From NCBI GenBank assembly GCA_026314275.1, contig CP111109.1, forward strand, positions 744,001 to 808,000: a stretch of DNA of 64,000 nt, in the 5' to 3' direction. Below, one piece after another: positions 1-7,372 of the stretch. A program made the translations under genes and the position numbers. Each line of letters begins with the position of its first letter. The stretch's first letter is position 1. The notes beneath the pieces were generated by a model. That model worked only from the letters and a program-made list of their open reading frames with translations. It searched no databases and was not told where the DNA came from. Source of the DNA: JAGOEY01 sp017997515 (lineage in GTDB: Bacteria > Pseudomonadota > Gammaproteobacteria > Burkholderiales > Burkholderiaceae_C).

Positions 1-1
1 C

Positions 2-634
2 GCGATCGAATCCCCCGGTGCCCCATTGGCCTGCCTGGTGGCGCACGACTGGGGCGGCGCCGTGGCGTGGAACACGGCCAACCAGTTCCCGCAGCAGATG
101 CAGCGCCTGGCCATCATCAATTCACCGCACCCCGGCACCTTTTTGCGCGAGCTGCAAACCAACCCCGCCCAACAAGCGGCCAGTGCATACATGAACTTTT
201 TGATACGCCCGGATGCTGAAAGCTTGCTTGCCGCCAACGACTTCCAGCGTATGTGGCGGTTTTTGAACCGGCCCGACGGCACCCCGCCCGCTTGGCTGGA
301 CGATGCCACCCGCGCCCAGTACCACGCCACCTGGAGCGCAGGCCTGACGGGCGGCTGCAACTACTACCGCGCCTCCCCCCTGCGCCCGGCCCGCCCCGGC
401 GACCCTGCCGCCAATGCCGTGCAACTGCCACACAGCATGCTGACCGTGGACGTACCCACCTGGGTGCTGTGGGCGCTGGACGACATCGCCCTGCTGCCCA
501 GCCTGCTCGACGGTCTGGACGGCTACATCCCCTGCCTGACCCTGGAGACCGTGGCCGATGCCGACCACTGGGTCATACACACCCACCCCGCGCGAGTGAT
601 TGCGGGTCTGACAGCGCATCTACTACGGAATTGA
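2..634 (+). CDS. Alpha/beta-fold hydrolase, epoxide hydrolase-like (5' end outside window)
   Basis: The reading frame is open from the window edge, so the N-terminus is missing; about 210 C-terminal residues are present. The motif AHDWGG near the start is the nucleophile elbow seen in epoxide hydrolases and haloalkane dehalogenases (the Asp would be the nucleophile). DADHWVIHTHP close to the end places the catalytic His. The substrate cannot be told. The gene converges on the lipid A acyltransferase pair and is separated from it by about 60 bases. An in-frame TTG at 26 is not a believable start because it would remove the strand leading into the nucleophile elbow. Confidence 0.8.
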   Translation, partial: AIESPGAPLACLVAHDWGGAVAWNTANQFPQQMQRLAIINSPHPGTFLRELQTNPAQQAASAYMNFLIRPDAESLLAANDFQRMWRFLNRPDGTPPAWLDDATRAQYHATWSAGLTGGCNYYRASPLRPARPGDPAANAVQLPHSMLTVDVPTWVLWALDDIALLPSLLDGLDGYIPCLTLETVADADHWVIHTHPARVIAGLTAHLLRN

Positions 635-668
635 TAGCTACCTGCGCACGGTGGATGTGCGCCAAGTG
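628..668 (+). repeat. Family-2 dispersed repeat, copy in the gap between convergent genes
   Basis: The sequence carries the TTGATAGCTACCTGCGCA core followed by a GCGC-containing right arm, like other copies in the window. It overlaps the stop of the hydrolase gene. Confidence 0.5.
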
Positions 669-697
669 CCAAAATCGTTCATAAAACCTTGGCAGGG

Positions 698-1564
698 CTA
701 GTACACCGAAGGCTCACCCGTCGGTCGGGTTTTAAAGCGTTTGTGCACCCAGTAGTACTGCGACGGCATGGTGTTGATGTAGCCCTCCAGCCGCGCGTTC
801 ATCAGCGCGGTGTCGGCCTCCACATCGTCGCTTGGGTAGTTCTGCCAGGCAGGGTGCACTTCCACGTCGTAGCCCCAAGGTGTCATACGCGGAATCACCG
901 GCACCACCTTGGCTTTGCCCAGCCGGGCGAAGCGCGGCAGCGACGGCACGGTGGCGGCCTGGATGCCGTAGAACGGCACAAAAATAGACTCTTGCGGGCC
1001 AAAGTTCATGTCGGGCAGCAGGTACAGAATGCCGCCTGCGCGCAGCCCGCTCAGGTTGTTTTTGATGCCGTCAAAGCGGTTGAACATCTTCACGTCCCCA
1101 AAACGCACACGCCCTGCGGTAATCCACGCGTCCAGGCGTTTGTCGGGCAGCGGTGTGTAGATGGAGGTGAACAGGCGCGGCGTACTCATGCCAATGGCCG
1201 TGGCTGCCGCGTCCAAACCGTAAAAATGCGGGCCAAAGATAATGGTGGGGGTGGTGCCTTCCAGCTCCTGCACCGCGCCGTGGAGCTTCAGGCGCTTTTC
1301 CAGCACCGAACGCGGCGCGTGCCAGAGCCAGCTGCGGTCCAGCCAAGCCTGGCAGAAATAAATGAACGATTCGCGCGCCAGCGCCCGCCGCTCCTTCGCA
1401 GTGCGCTCCGGAAAACAGAGCAAAAGATTTTTCTCAACCACCCGACGGCGCGGTGCAGCCAGCACAAACAAAATCCGCCCGATCAGCGCCGCAAAGCCGC
1501 GCACCCACGACAGCGGCAGCTTCGCCAGGAAGCGCATGAAGAGAATTCCGAGATAACTGAACAC
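698..1564 (-). CDS. Lipid A biosynthesis acyltransferase (LpxL/LpxM family), downstream copy
   Basis: This 288-residue protein belongs to the LpxL/HtrB/LpxM acyltransferases, which add secondary acyl chains to lipid A at the inner membrane. An N-terminal hydrophobic segment (about residues 10-35) would anchor it, and the motif GPHFYGLD gives the family's catalytic H-x4-D. The length matches the family. The start codon is GTG, 3 bases after the stop of the upstream acyltransferase, so the two are cotranscribed and perhaps translationally coupled. Which acyl position each enzyme acts on cannot be read from sequence. Confidence 0.88.
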   Translation of the reverse strand: MFSYLGILFMRFLAKLPLSWVRGFAALIGRILFVLAAPRRRVVEKNLLLCFPERTAKERRALARESFIYFCQAWLDRSWLWHAPRSVLEKRLKLHGAVQELEGTTPTIIFGPHFYGLDAAATAIGMSTPRLFTSIYTPLPDKRLDAWITAGRVRFGDVKMFNRFDGIKNNLSGLRAGGILYLLPDMNFGPQESIFVPFYGIQAATVPSLPRFARLGKAKVVPVIPRMTPWGYDVEVHPAWQNYPSDDVEADTALMNARLEGYINTMPSQYYWVHKRFKTRPTGEPSVY

Positions 1565-1567
1565 GTC

Positions 1568-2434
1568 TCAGACCTTCTCTTGTGCTTTTTCTGGCAATTT
1601 TTCGGGGGTTTCGCGGCGCGGCTGTTTGTAACGGCCATACCCCCACAGGTACTGCGAGGGGCAGGCACGAATCAACCGCTCCATTTCCGCATTGATCTGC
1701 GCGACGGCCGTGGCCGTGTCGGCAGCCAGTGGCTCCGGCATGGCATAGGCGTGCAGCACAAAACCCCGGCCCCAGGACAAACGCTCGCTGCGCACCAGCA
1801 GCACCTGCGCGCCGGTTTGCTGCACCAGCCGGGCGGCCAGGGTCATGGTGTAGGCCTTGCGGCCAAACACGGGCGACCACAAACCCTGACCTTCAGGCGG
1901 CACCTGGTCGGGCAACAAACCCACGGCATGGCCCCGGCGCAGGGCCTTGATCATCTGGCGCACACCGGACAGGTTGGTCGGCGCTGTTTCAAGCCCCGGG
2001 CGGCTGCGCGACGCGGCCATCACCTCGGCCAGCCAAGGCTGGCGCGCGGGGCGGTACAACACGGTGACCGGGCCAAAACGGTCACCAAACAGCGCAGCCG
2101 CCGTCTGGGGCAAGATTTCAAAGCCCCCCATGTGGGGCGTCAGGTACACCACCCCACGCCCCTTGGCGTAAGCCTCTTCCACACAGGCCGTGTTGCGCCA
2201 TTCGCTGGGCACCGGGCGGCCCAGCCACAGGCGGGGCAGCTCGGCCACCATACAACCCGCATGCCCGATGGCGCCGCGCACCTGCGCCAGCGAATACCCG
2301 GCCAACTTGGCGTGGGCAATCAACCGGCGCCGGTAGGTGGGCGACAGCAAAAAGGCGAGCCACCCCAGCACCCAGCCGATGGCATGCAACAGCCACAACG
2401 GGAAAAAGGAGAAGAACCGGAAAAGATGCGGCAT
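1568..2434 (-). CDS. Lipid A biosynthesis acyltransferase (LpxL/LpxM family), upstream copy
   Basis: This second 288-residue LpxL-family acyltransferase has a hydrophobic N-terminal anchor (residues 5-32) and the motif TPHMGGFE, an H-x4-E version of the catalytic pair (the downstream copy has H-x4-D). A family-typical CPSQYLWGYGRYK block lies near the C-terminus. The tail is rich in Lys, Glu and Pro. It is the first gene of a two-gene unit and diverges from metK across about 180 bases. Two tandem, diverged copies suggest different acyl positions or chain lengths, which is inference. Confidence 0.87.
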   Translation of the reverse strand: MPHLFRFFSFFPLWLLHAIGWVLGWLAFLLSPTYRRRLIAHAKLAGYSLAQVRGAIGHAGCMVAELPRLWLGRPVPSEWRNTACVEEAYAKGRGVVYLTPHMGGFEILPQTAAALFGDRFGPVTVLYRPARQPWLAEVMAASRSRPGLETAPTNLSGVRQMIKALRRGHAVGLLPDQVPPEGQGLWSPVFGRKAYTMTLAARLVQQTGAQVLLVRSERLSWGRGFVLHAYAMPEPLAADTATAVAQINAEMERLIRACPSQYLWGYGRYKQPRRETPEKLPEKAQEKV

Positions 2435-2523
2435 GCGGATTAAAATAGTCGGGTCGCTGAGTTAAACGAGCAACTTGCAGGGCGACAAGCACAGAACGAC
2501 CGCCATTGTGCCGCGTGTGTGCC

Positions 2524-2605
2524 GTGTCATTGGGACACAACTGCTAAAGCGTTCGCCAGAGCTCTGTCAGGCTTGGGCAACGCCCTCCAACCGTATGACA
2601 GGAGC
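2524..2605 (+). promoter_or_regulatory. Structured metK leader that could hide the ribosome binding site
   Basis: Two hairpins can be drawn. The first is GTGTC-attgg-GACAC at 2524-2537. The second pairs GCTCTGTCA (2561-2569) with TGACAGGAGC (2596-2605) around a small inner hairpin GGGC-aac-GCCC (2575-2585). The right arm of the second contains GGAG, the likely Shine-Dalgarno of metK 11 bases before its ATG. I do not recognise a named SAM or SAH riboswitch class here. Confidence 0.4.
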
Positions 2606-2615
2606 TACCAACAAC

Positions 2616-3797
2616 ATGGCGAACGACTTTCTCTTCACTTCCGAATCCGTCTCCGAAGGCCACCCCGACAAGGTTGCCGACCAGATTTCCGACGCAATCC
2701 TTGACGCCATTTTCGAGCAAGACCCGCGCAGCCGCGTGGCTGCCGAGACGCTGACCAACACGGGTTTGGTTGTGCTGGCCGGTGAAATCACCACCAACGC
2801 GCATGTGGACTACATCCAGGTGGCGCGCGACACCATCAAACGTATCGGTTACGACAACACCGACTACGGCATCGACTACAAGGGTTGCGCCGTCATGGTC
2901 TGCTACGACAAGCAGAGCAACGACATCGCCCAGGGCGTGGACCACGCCAGCGACGACCACCTCAACATCGGCGCGGGTGACCAGGGCCTGATGTTCGGCT
3001 ACGCCTGCGACGAAACGCCCGAGCTGATGCCCGCGCCCATTTACTACGCCCACCGCCTGGTCGAGCGCCAGGCCCAGCTGCGCAAGGACGGCCGCCTGCC
3101 CTTCCTGCGCCCCGACGCCAAGTCGCAAGTGACCATGCGCTACGTGAACGGCAAGCCCCACAGCATCGACACCGTGGTGCTGTCCACCCAGCACCACCCC
3201 GACCAGTCTGAGACCGCCACCAAGATGAAGGATTCGTTCATCGAAGCCGTCATCGAAGAAATCATCAAACCCGTGCTGCCCAAGGAATGGCTGCAGGACA
3301 CCAAGTACCTGATCAACCCGACCGGCCGTTTTGTCATCGGTGGCCCGCAAGGCGACTGCGGCCTGACCGGGCGCAAGATCATTGTGGATACCTACGGCGG
3401 TGCCTGCCCCCATGGCGGCGGTGCGTTTTCCGGCAAAGACCCCACGAAAGTGGACCGTTCTGCCGCTTACGCAGCCCGTTATGTCGCCAAAAACATCGTT
3501 GCAGCCGGCATCGCGCGCCAGTGCCAAATCCAGGTGGCCTATGCGATCGGGGTGGCCGAGCCCATGAACATCACGGTCTACACCGAAGGCACGGGACTGA
3601 TCCCCGACGAGAAGATTGCCGAACTGGTGCGTGCCCATTTCGACCTGCGCCCCAAGGGCATCATCCAGATGCTGGACCTGCTGCGCCCCATTTACCAAAA
3701 GACCGCGGCCTACGGCCACTTTGGCCGCGAAGAGCCCGAGTTCACCTGGGAAAATACCGACAAAGCTGCGGCGCTGCGTGCAGCGGCTGGCCTGTGA
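2616..3797 (+). CDS. metK: S-adenosylmethionine synthetase (methionine adenosyltransferase)
   Basis: MetK makes SAM from methionine and ATP in the cytoplasm. The 393-residue length is standard. Family motifs are present: GHPDK at residues 15-19, GAGDQGLMFGYA near 119-130, and GGGAFSGKDPTKVDRSAAY near 267-285, the P-loop-like region binding the triphosphate. The ATG at 2616 is chosen because MANDFLFTSESVSEGHPDK is the typical N-terminus; the frame is open upstream but carries no family sequence. The leader may fold over the ribosome binding site, and copies of the gene's own 3' end follow the stop codon. Confidence 0.97.
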   Translation: MANDFLFTSESVSEGHPDKVADQISDAILDAIFEQDPRSRVAAETLTNTGLVVLAGEITTNAHVDYIQVARDTIKRIGYDNTDYGIDYKGCAVMVCYDKQSNDIAQGVDHASDDHLNIGAGDQGLMFGYACDETPELMPAPIYYAHRLVERQAQLRKDGRLPFLRPDAKSQVTMRYVNGKPHSIDTVVLSTQHHPDQSETATKMKDSFIEAVIEEIIKPVLPKEWLQDTKYLINPTGRFVIGGPQGDCGLTGRKIIVDTYGGACPHGGGAFSGKDPTKVDRSAAYAARYVAKNIVAAGIARQCQIQVAYAIGVAEPMNITVYTEGTGLIPDEKIAELVRAHFDLRPKGIIQMLDLLRPIYQKTAAYGHFGREEPEFTWENTDKAAALRAAAGL

Positions 3798-4016
3798 AGG
3801 CCATGATCCACGCTAGCGGATCTGCAGCTTTGCACTACAAGGCAGTTGCGCTGCGCGCGGCTGCAGGCCTGTAAGGCCTTGAGCGAAGCGAGCTTGTCGG
3901 TATTTCAGCGCAGGCTCACTTCGCAAAGCGAAGTGAAGGGGCAGAGGCCCGGTGCCGTAGCTAACATACCAACCAGGCCCAGGCGCTGCGCGCTGCGCGC
4001 TGCCGCCGGCTTGTAA
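3762..4016 (+). repeat. Three degenerate copies of the metK 3' end
   Basis: The last codons of metK (encoding ALRAAAGL then stop, ending at 3797) recur twice downstream. One copy is at 3839-3874, with 28 of 36 bases matching the first. Another ends at 4014-4016, again encoding ALRAAAGL-stop in one frame. No other gene lies in the stretch 3798-4111; the rest is unassigned. Confidence 0.7.
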
Positions 4017-4111
4017 TTCGGCAGTCACAGGGAATCGGCACATTCCTTGCAATCAAGCCATTGTCCGCATCGGTGGACAATGGCTTTATTTTTACCCTAT
4101 CGGACTTTCAG

Positions 4112-4807
4112 ATGGCACACATCCATTTCATCGGCGGCGAAAAAGGCGGGGTTGGCAAGTCGCTGACCGCCCGCGTGTTGGCCCAGTACATGATCGACAA
4201 GGAAATCCCGTTCCTGGGGTTTGACACCGACCGCTCCCACGGTGCGCTGATGCGTTTTTATGCGGGGTACGCATCACCCGTGGTGATGGACAGCGTGGAA
4301 GCACTCGACGTGATTGTCGAGGCCGCAGCCGAAGCGCCCGACCGCCGCATCCTGGTGGATCTGGCCGCACAAACCCACGACCCGCTGGTCAAGTGGATGG
4401 AAGACACCGGTGTGGTGGAGTTGGCCGCTGAAATGGGCATGCCAATTTATTACTGGCATGTGATGGATTCGGGCAAGGACTCGGTGGATTTGCTGGCGAA
4501 GTTGCTCGACCGTTTTGGCAGCAGCCTGCAGTACGTGCTGGTGCGTAACCAGGTGCGTGGCAACGACTTCTCGGTGCTGGAGCAATCGGGCCAGCAGGCG
4601 CGTGCGCTGGACATGGGGGCCAAAGTCGTCACACTCAAGAAACTCCACGACGGTGTGATCCAGAAGATCGACGCTGGCAGCAGCAGCTTCTGGAAAGCCC
4701 GCACGGCACAAGACGCCGACAGCGGTGGCCTGGGCCTGATGGACCGCCAGCGCGTCAAGATGTGGCTGCGCGACATCTACACCGAGCTGGACAACGTCGG
4801 CCTGTAA
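4112..4807 (+). CDS. ParA/MinD-like P-loop ATPase, orphan
   Basis: This 231-residue protein opens with a deviant Walker A, GGEKGGVGKS (residues 8-17), the signature of the ParA/MinD/SIMIBI ATPases. It is followed by the switch-like Asp in GFDTDRSHGAL and the Walker B-like ILVDLAAQ. It is cytoplasmic, with no membrane segment or MinD-type amphipathic tail. The start at 4112 puts the beta strand and P-loop at the N-terminus, as in the family; an upstream in-frame TTG at 4061 would add a poor extension. No partition partner (ParB, parS, MinC/E) is adjacent, so its target is unknown. It resembles conserved nucleotide-binding proteins of betaproteobacteria. Confidence 0.75.
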   Translation: MAHIHFIGGEKGGVGKSLTARVLAQYMIDKEIPFLGFDTDRSHGALMRFYAGYASPVVMDSVEALDVIVEAAAEAPDRRILVDLAAQTHDPLVKWMEDTGVVELAAEMGMPIYYWHVMDSGKDSVDLLAKLLDRFGSSLQYVLVRNQVRGNDFSVLEQSGQQARALDMGAKVVTLKKLHDGVIQKIDAGSSSFWKARTAQDADSGGLGLMDRQRVKMWLRDIYTELDNVGL

Positions 4808-4956
4808 AAACGTGTTCACGGCCTGTGCTGAGCCGCGCTGGGGCTCCCCCAGGATGGGTTGAAATCTCGGCGCGCCGCTGCAACCCGGGTGGCGCGCTGG
4901 CGAAATTCCGTGGCGTTGCACAGCTGCGCACACAAGGCCGATTCACACAGCAGGCC

Positions 4957-4984
4957 TTGAAACCACCCCAAAAGCCTATATCAT
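4957..4984 (+). promoter_or_regulatory. Probable groESL promoter
   Basis: TTGAAA (4957-4962) and TATCAT (4979-4984) are spaced 16 bases apart, immediately upstream of and overlapping the CIRCE operator. CTTGAAA also matches the -35 of heat-shock sigma-32 promoters, but no convincing CCCCAT-type -10 is seen. The 150 bases before it (4808-4956) hold only a short CTGGGG-ctc-CCCCAG hairpin at 4838-4852. Confidence 0.55.
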
Positions 4985-5010
4985 TAGCACTCGAAGGGGT
5001 TGAGTGCTAG
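4984..5010 (+). promoter_or_regulatory. CIRCE operator (HrcA binding site)
   Basis: TTAGCACTC, a 9-base spacer, then GAGTGCTAG matches the CIRCE consensus TTAGCACTC-N9-GAGTGCTAA with only the last base changed. It sits just downstream of the predicted -10 and 107 bases before groES, as expected for repression by HrcA. Confidence 0.93.
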
Positions 5011-5117
5011 CAGTCGCACCGCGCAGTTCGCACCCGCCTCTCCAAGCCTCTGGGCCCGTCCACCGGACGAGAGCCTTGTTTCGAGCAACCCATCTGTACC
5101 CTCATCCAGGAGATTCC

Positions 5118-5408
5118 ATGAAACTTCGTCCTTTGGCCGATCGCGTGATCGTCAAGCGTATTGAAAGCGAAACCAAGACTGCCTCCGGCATCGTGATCCC
5201 TGATGCAGCCGCTGAAAAGCCTGACCAAGGTGAAGTCCTGGCCGTCGGCCCTGGCAAACAAGACGAAGACGGCGACCGTATTGCACTGACCGTGAAGGTG
5301 GGCGACCGTGTCCTGTTCGGCAAATACAGCGGCCAAACCGTCAAGATCGACGGCGACGAACTGCTGGTCATGAAAGAAGACGATCTGTTCGCAGTCGTCG
5401 AGAAGTAA
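5118..5408 (+). CDS. groES: Co-chaperonin GroES (Cpn10)
   Basis: This 96-residue protein matches Cpn10 throughout: MKLRPLADRVIVKRIE at the start, the mobile loop region TKTASGIVIPD (about residues 20-30) that contacts GroEL, and the dome region. It forms the heptameric lid of the GroEL folding chamber. The start is fixed by AGGAG at 5108-5112, five bases before the ATG. It is cotranscribed with groEL, 82 bases downstream, under the CIRCE operator. Confidence 0.97.
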   Translation: MKLRPLADRVIVKRIESETKTASGIVIPDAAAEKPDQGEVLAVGPGKQDEDGDRIALTVKVGDRVLFGKYSGQTVKIDGDELLVMKEDDLFAVVEK

Positions 5409-5416
5409 TCTCTCAC

Positions 5417-5462
5417 TATTAAATTCATAGCTTCTTGTGCCCTGTTTTAGAGCGCTAGAGGC
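5417..5462 (+). repeat. Family-2 dispersed repeat between groES and groEL
   Basis: CTATTAAATTCATAGCTTCT followed by a right arm GAGCGCTAGAGGC is one of the clearest intergenic copies of the short family and fills most of the 82-base groES-groEL spacer. Confidence 0.7.
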
Positions 5463-5490
5463 TTATTTCATTCATATTTAGGAGCCACAC

Positions 5491-7140
5491 ATGGCAGCAA
5501 AAGATGTAGTTTTCGGCGGCGAAGCCCGCGCTCGTATGGTTGAAGGCGTGAACATTCTGGCCAACGCGGTCAAGGTCACCCTGGGCCCCAAGGGCCGTAA
5601 CGTGGTGCTGGAGCGCTCGTTCGGCGCCCCCACCGTGACCAAGGACGGTGTGTCCGTGGCCAAGGAAATCGAACTCAAGGACAAGCTGCAAAACATGGGC
5701 GCCCAGCTCGTGAAGGAAGTGGCCTCCAAGACCAGCGACAACGCTGGTGACGGCACCACCACTGCAACCGTGCTGGCCCAAGCCATCGTGCGCGAAGGCA
5801 GCAAGTACGTTGCCGCTGGCCTGAACCCGATGGACCTGAAGCGCGGTATCGACAAGGCTGTGACGGCCCTGGTTGAAGAGCTGAAGAAGGCTTCCAAGCC
5901 CACCACCACCTCCAAGGAAATCGCACAAGTTGGCTCCATCTCCGCCAACAGCGACGAAACCATCGGCAAGCTGATCGCTGACGCCATGGACAAGGTTGGC
6001 AAGGAAGGCGTGATCACCGTGGAAGACGGCAAGTCGCTGGAATCCGAACTGGACGTCGTCGAAGGTATGCAATTCGACCGCGGTTACCTGTCGCCCTACT
6101 TCATCAACAACCCAGAAAAGCAATCCGCGCTGCTGGACAACCCTTTCGTGCTGCTGTACGACAAGAAGATCAGCAACATCCGTGACCTGCTGCCTACCCT
6201 GGAACAAGTCGCCAAGTCGGGCCGCCCCCTGCTGATCATTGCCGAAGAAGTTGACGGCGAAGCGCTGGCAACCCTGGTGGTGAACACCATCCGCGGCATC
6301 CTGAAGGTTGTGGCTGTGAAGGCCCCTGGCTTCGGCGACCGCCGCAAGGCCATGCTGGAAGACATCGCCATCCTGACCGGCGGCAAGGTTATCGCTGAAG
6401 AAGTCGGCCTGACCCTGGAAAAGGTCACCCTGGCTGACCTCGGCCAAGCCAAGCGCATCGAAGTGGGCAAGGAAAACACCATCATCATCGACGGCTCCGG
6501 CGCCGCTGTGGACATCGAAGCCCGCGTCAAACAAGTGCGCGTGCAAATCGAAGAAGCTTCGAGCGACTATGACCGTGAAAAGCTGCAAGAGCGCGTGGCC
6601 AAGCTGGCCGGCGGTGTTGCCGTGATCAAGGTTGGCGCTGCCACCGAAGTCGAAATGAAGGAAAAGAAGGCCCGCGTGGAAGATGCACTGCACGCCACCC
6701 GCGCTGCCGTGGAAGAAGGCATTGTGGCTGGTGGTGGTGTGGCTCTGCTGCGCGCCAAGCAAGCTGTTGGCACCATCAAGGGTGACAACGCCGACCAGGA
6801 CGCAGGTATCAAGCTGATCCTGAAGGCCATCGAAGCCCCCCTGCGCGAAATCGTCTACAACGCCGGCGGCGAGCCATCGGTGGTTGTGAACAAGGTGCTG
6901 GAAGGCAAGGGCAACTTCGGCTTCAACGCTGCCAACGACACCTACGGCGACATGCTGGAACTCGGCATTCTGGACCCCACCAAGGTGACCCGCACCGCAC
7001 TGCAGAACGCCGCTTCCGTGGCATCCCTGCTGCTGACGACCGAAGCCATGATTGCTGAAGCACCGAAGGAAGAGTCCGGCGCTGGCGGCGGCATGCCTGA
7101 CATGGGCGGCATGGGTGGTATGGGCGGCATGGGCATGTGA
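5491..7140 (+). CDS. groEL: Chaperonin GroEL (Cpn60)
   Basis: The 549-residue length is standard for GroEL, the ATP-driven double-ring folding machine. The N-terminus MAAKDVVFGGEARARM, the nucleotide-binding GDGTTTATVLA (about residues 86-96) and the C-terminal Gly-Gly-Met tail (GGMGGMGGMGM) are all present. Translation starts at the ATG after AGGAG (5480-5484). It is second in the groESL operon. A family-1 repeat begins 8 bases after its stop, followed by a strong terminator at about 7270. Confidence 0.98.
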   Translation: MAAKDVVFGGEARARMVEGVNILANAVKVTLGPKGRNVVLERSFGAPTVTKDGVSVAKEIELKDKLQNMGAQLVKEVASKTSDNAGDGTTTATVLAQAIVREGSKYVAAGLNPMDLKRGIDKAVTALVEELKKASKPTTTSKEIAQVGSISANSDETIGKLIADAMDKVGKEGVITVEDGKSLESELDVVEGMQFDRGYLSPYFINNPEKQSALLDNPFVLLYDKKISNIRDLLPTLEQVAKSGRPLLIIAEEVDGEALATLVVNTIRGILKVVAVKAPGFGDRRKAMLEDIAILTGGKVIAEEVGLTLEKVTLADLGQAKRIEVGKENTIIIDGSGAAVDIEARVKQVRVQIEEASSDYDREKLQERVAKLAGGVAVIKVGAATEVEMKEKKARVEDALHATRAAVEEGIVAGGGVALLRAKQAVGTIKGDNADQDAGIKLILKAIEAPLREIVYNAGGEPSVVVNKVLEGKGNFGFNAANDTYGDMLELGILDPTKVTRTALQNAASVASLLLTTEAMIAEAPKEESGAGGGMPDMGGMGGMGGMGM

Positions 7141-7148
7141 TTTAGCTC

Positions 7149-7240
7149 GCCCCCAGGCTGCGGCGCACTTCGTGTCGCCTCCGCCAACCCCCTACCGGGG
7201 GCGGCACTGGTGGACCAGCAAAGCCGGCTCCACGGTGCCC
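7149..7240 (+). repeat. Family-1 structured repeat, copy A (after groEL)
   Basis: It starts with CGCCCCCAGGCTGCGG 8 bases past the groEL stop. A central stem-loop pairs GGCAC with GTGCC and GTGGA with TCCAC around an AAA-containing loop. This is the family's GTGG/CCAC form of the middle helix. Confidence 0.8.
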
Positions 7241-7265
7241 CACGAATGGGGGCAGCGCCCACATC

Positions 7266-7302
7266 AAAAAGCCCCGCGGCTCCAAGCTGCGGGGCTTTTT
7301 TT
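7266..7302 (+). terminator. Bidirectional Rho-independent terminator between groEL and pgi
   Basis: AAAAAGCCCCGC pairs with GCGGGGCTTTTT across an 11-base loop, giving a T run on both strands. It can end groESL from the left and pgi from the right. Confidence 0.9.
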
Positions 7303-7338
7303 ATGGGCGAATCAAGCCGCGCACGGGCCAGTAGGTGG

Positions 7339-7367
7339 GGAAGCGCCAAAAGCGCTTCGGGGGTTTT
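7339..7367 (-). repeat. Family-1 repeat, truncated copy J (after pgi)
   Basis: Read on the minus strand this is ACCCCCGAAGCGC, a short loop, then GCGCTTCCCC: the first ~30 bases of the variant seen at 45 kb and 48.9 kb. It begins 5 bases after the pgi stop and lacks the central stem-loop. Confidence 0.55.
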
Positions 7368-7372
7368 CTACA

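Noticed and set aside
2524..2605. A known SAM or SAH riboswitch upstream of metK
   Set aside because: The hairpins are real but I could not match the conserved core of any SAM or SAH class, so only a generic structured leader is reported.
5455..6762. 435-codon open frame antisense to groEL (and a similar one antisense to glmS)
   Set aside because: Both are shadows of highly biased codons; the translated sequence is low-complexity and matches no family.
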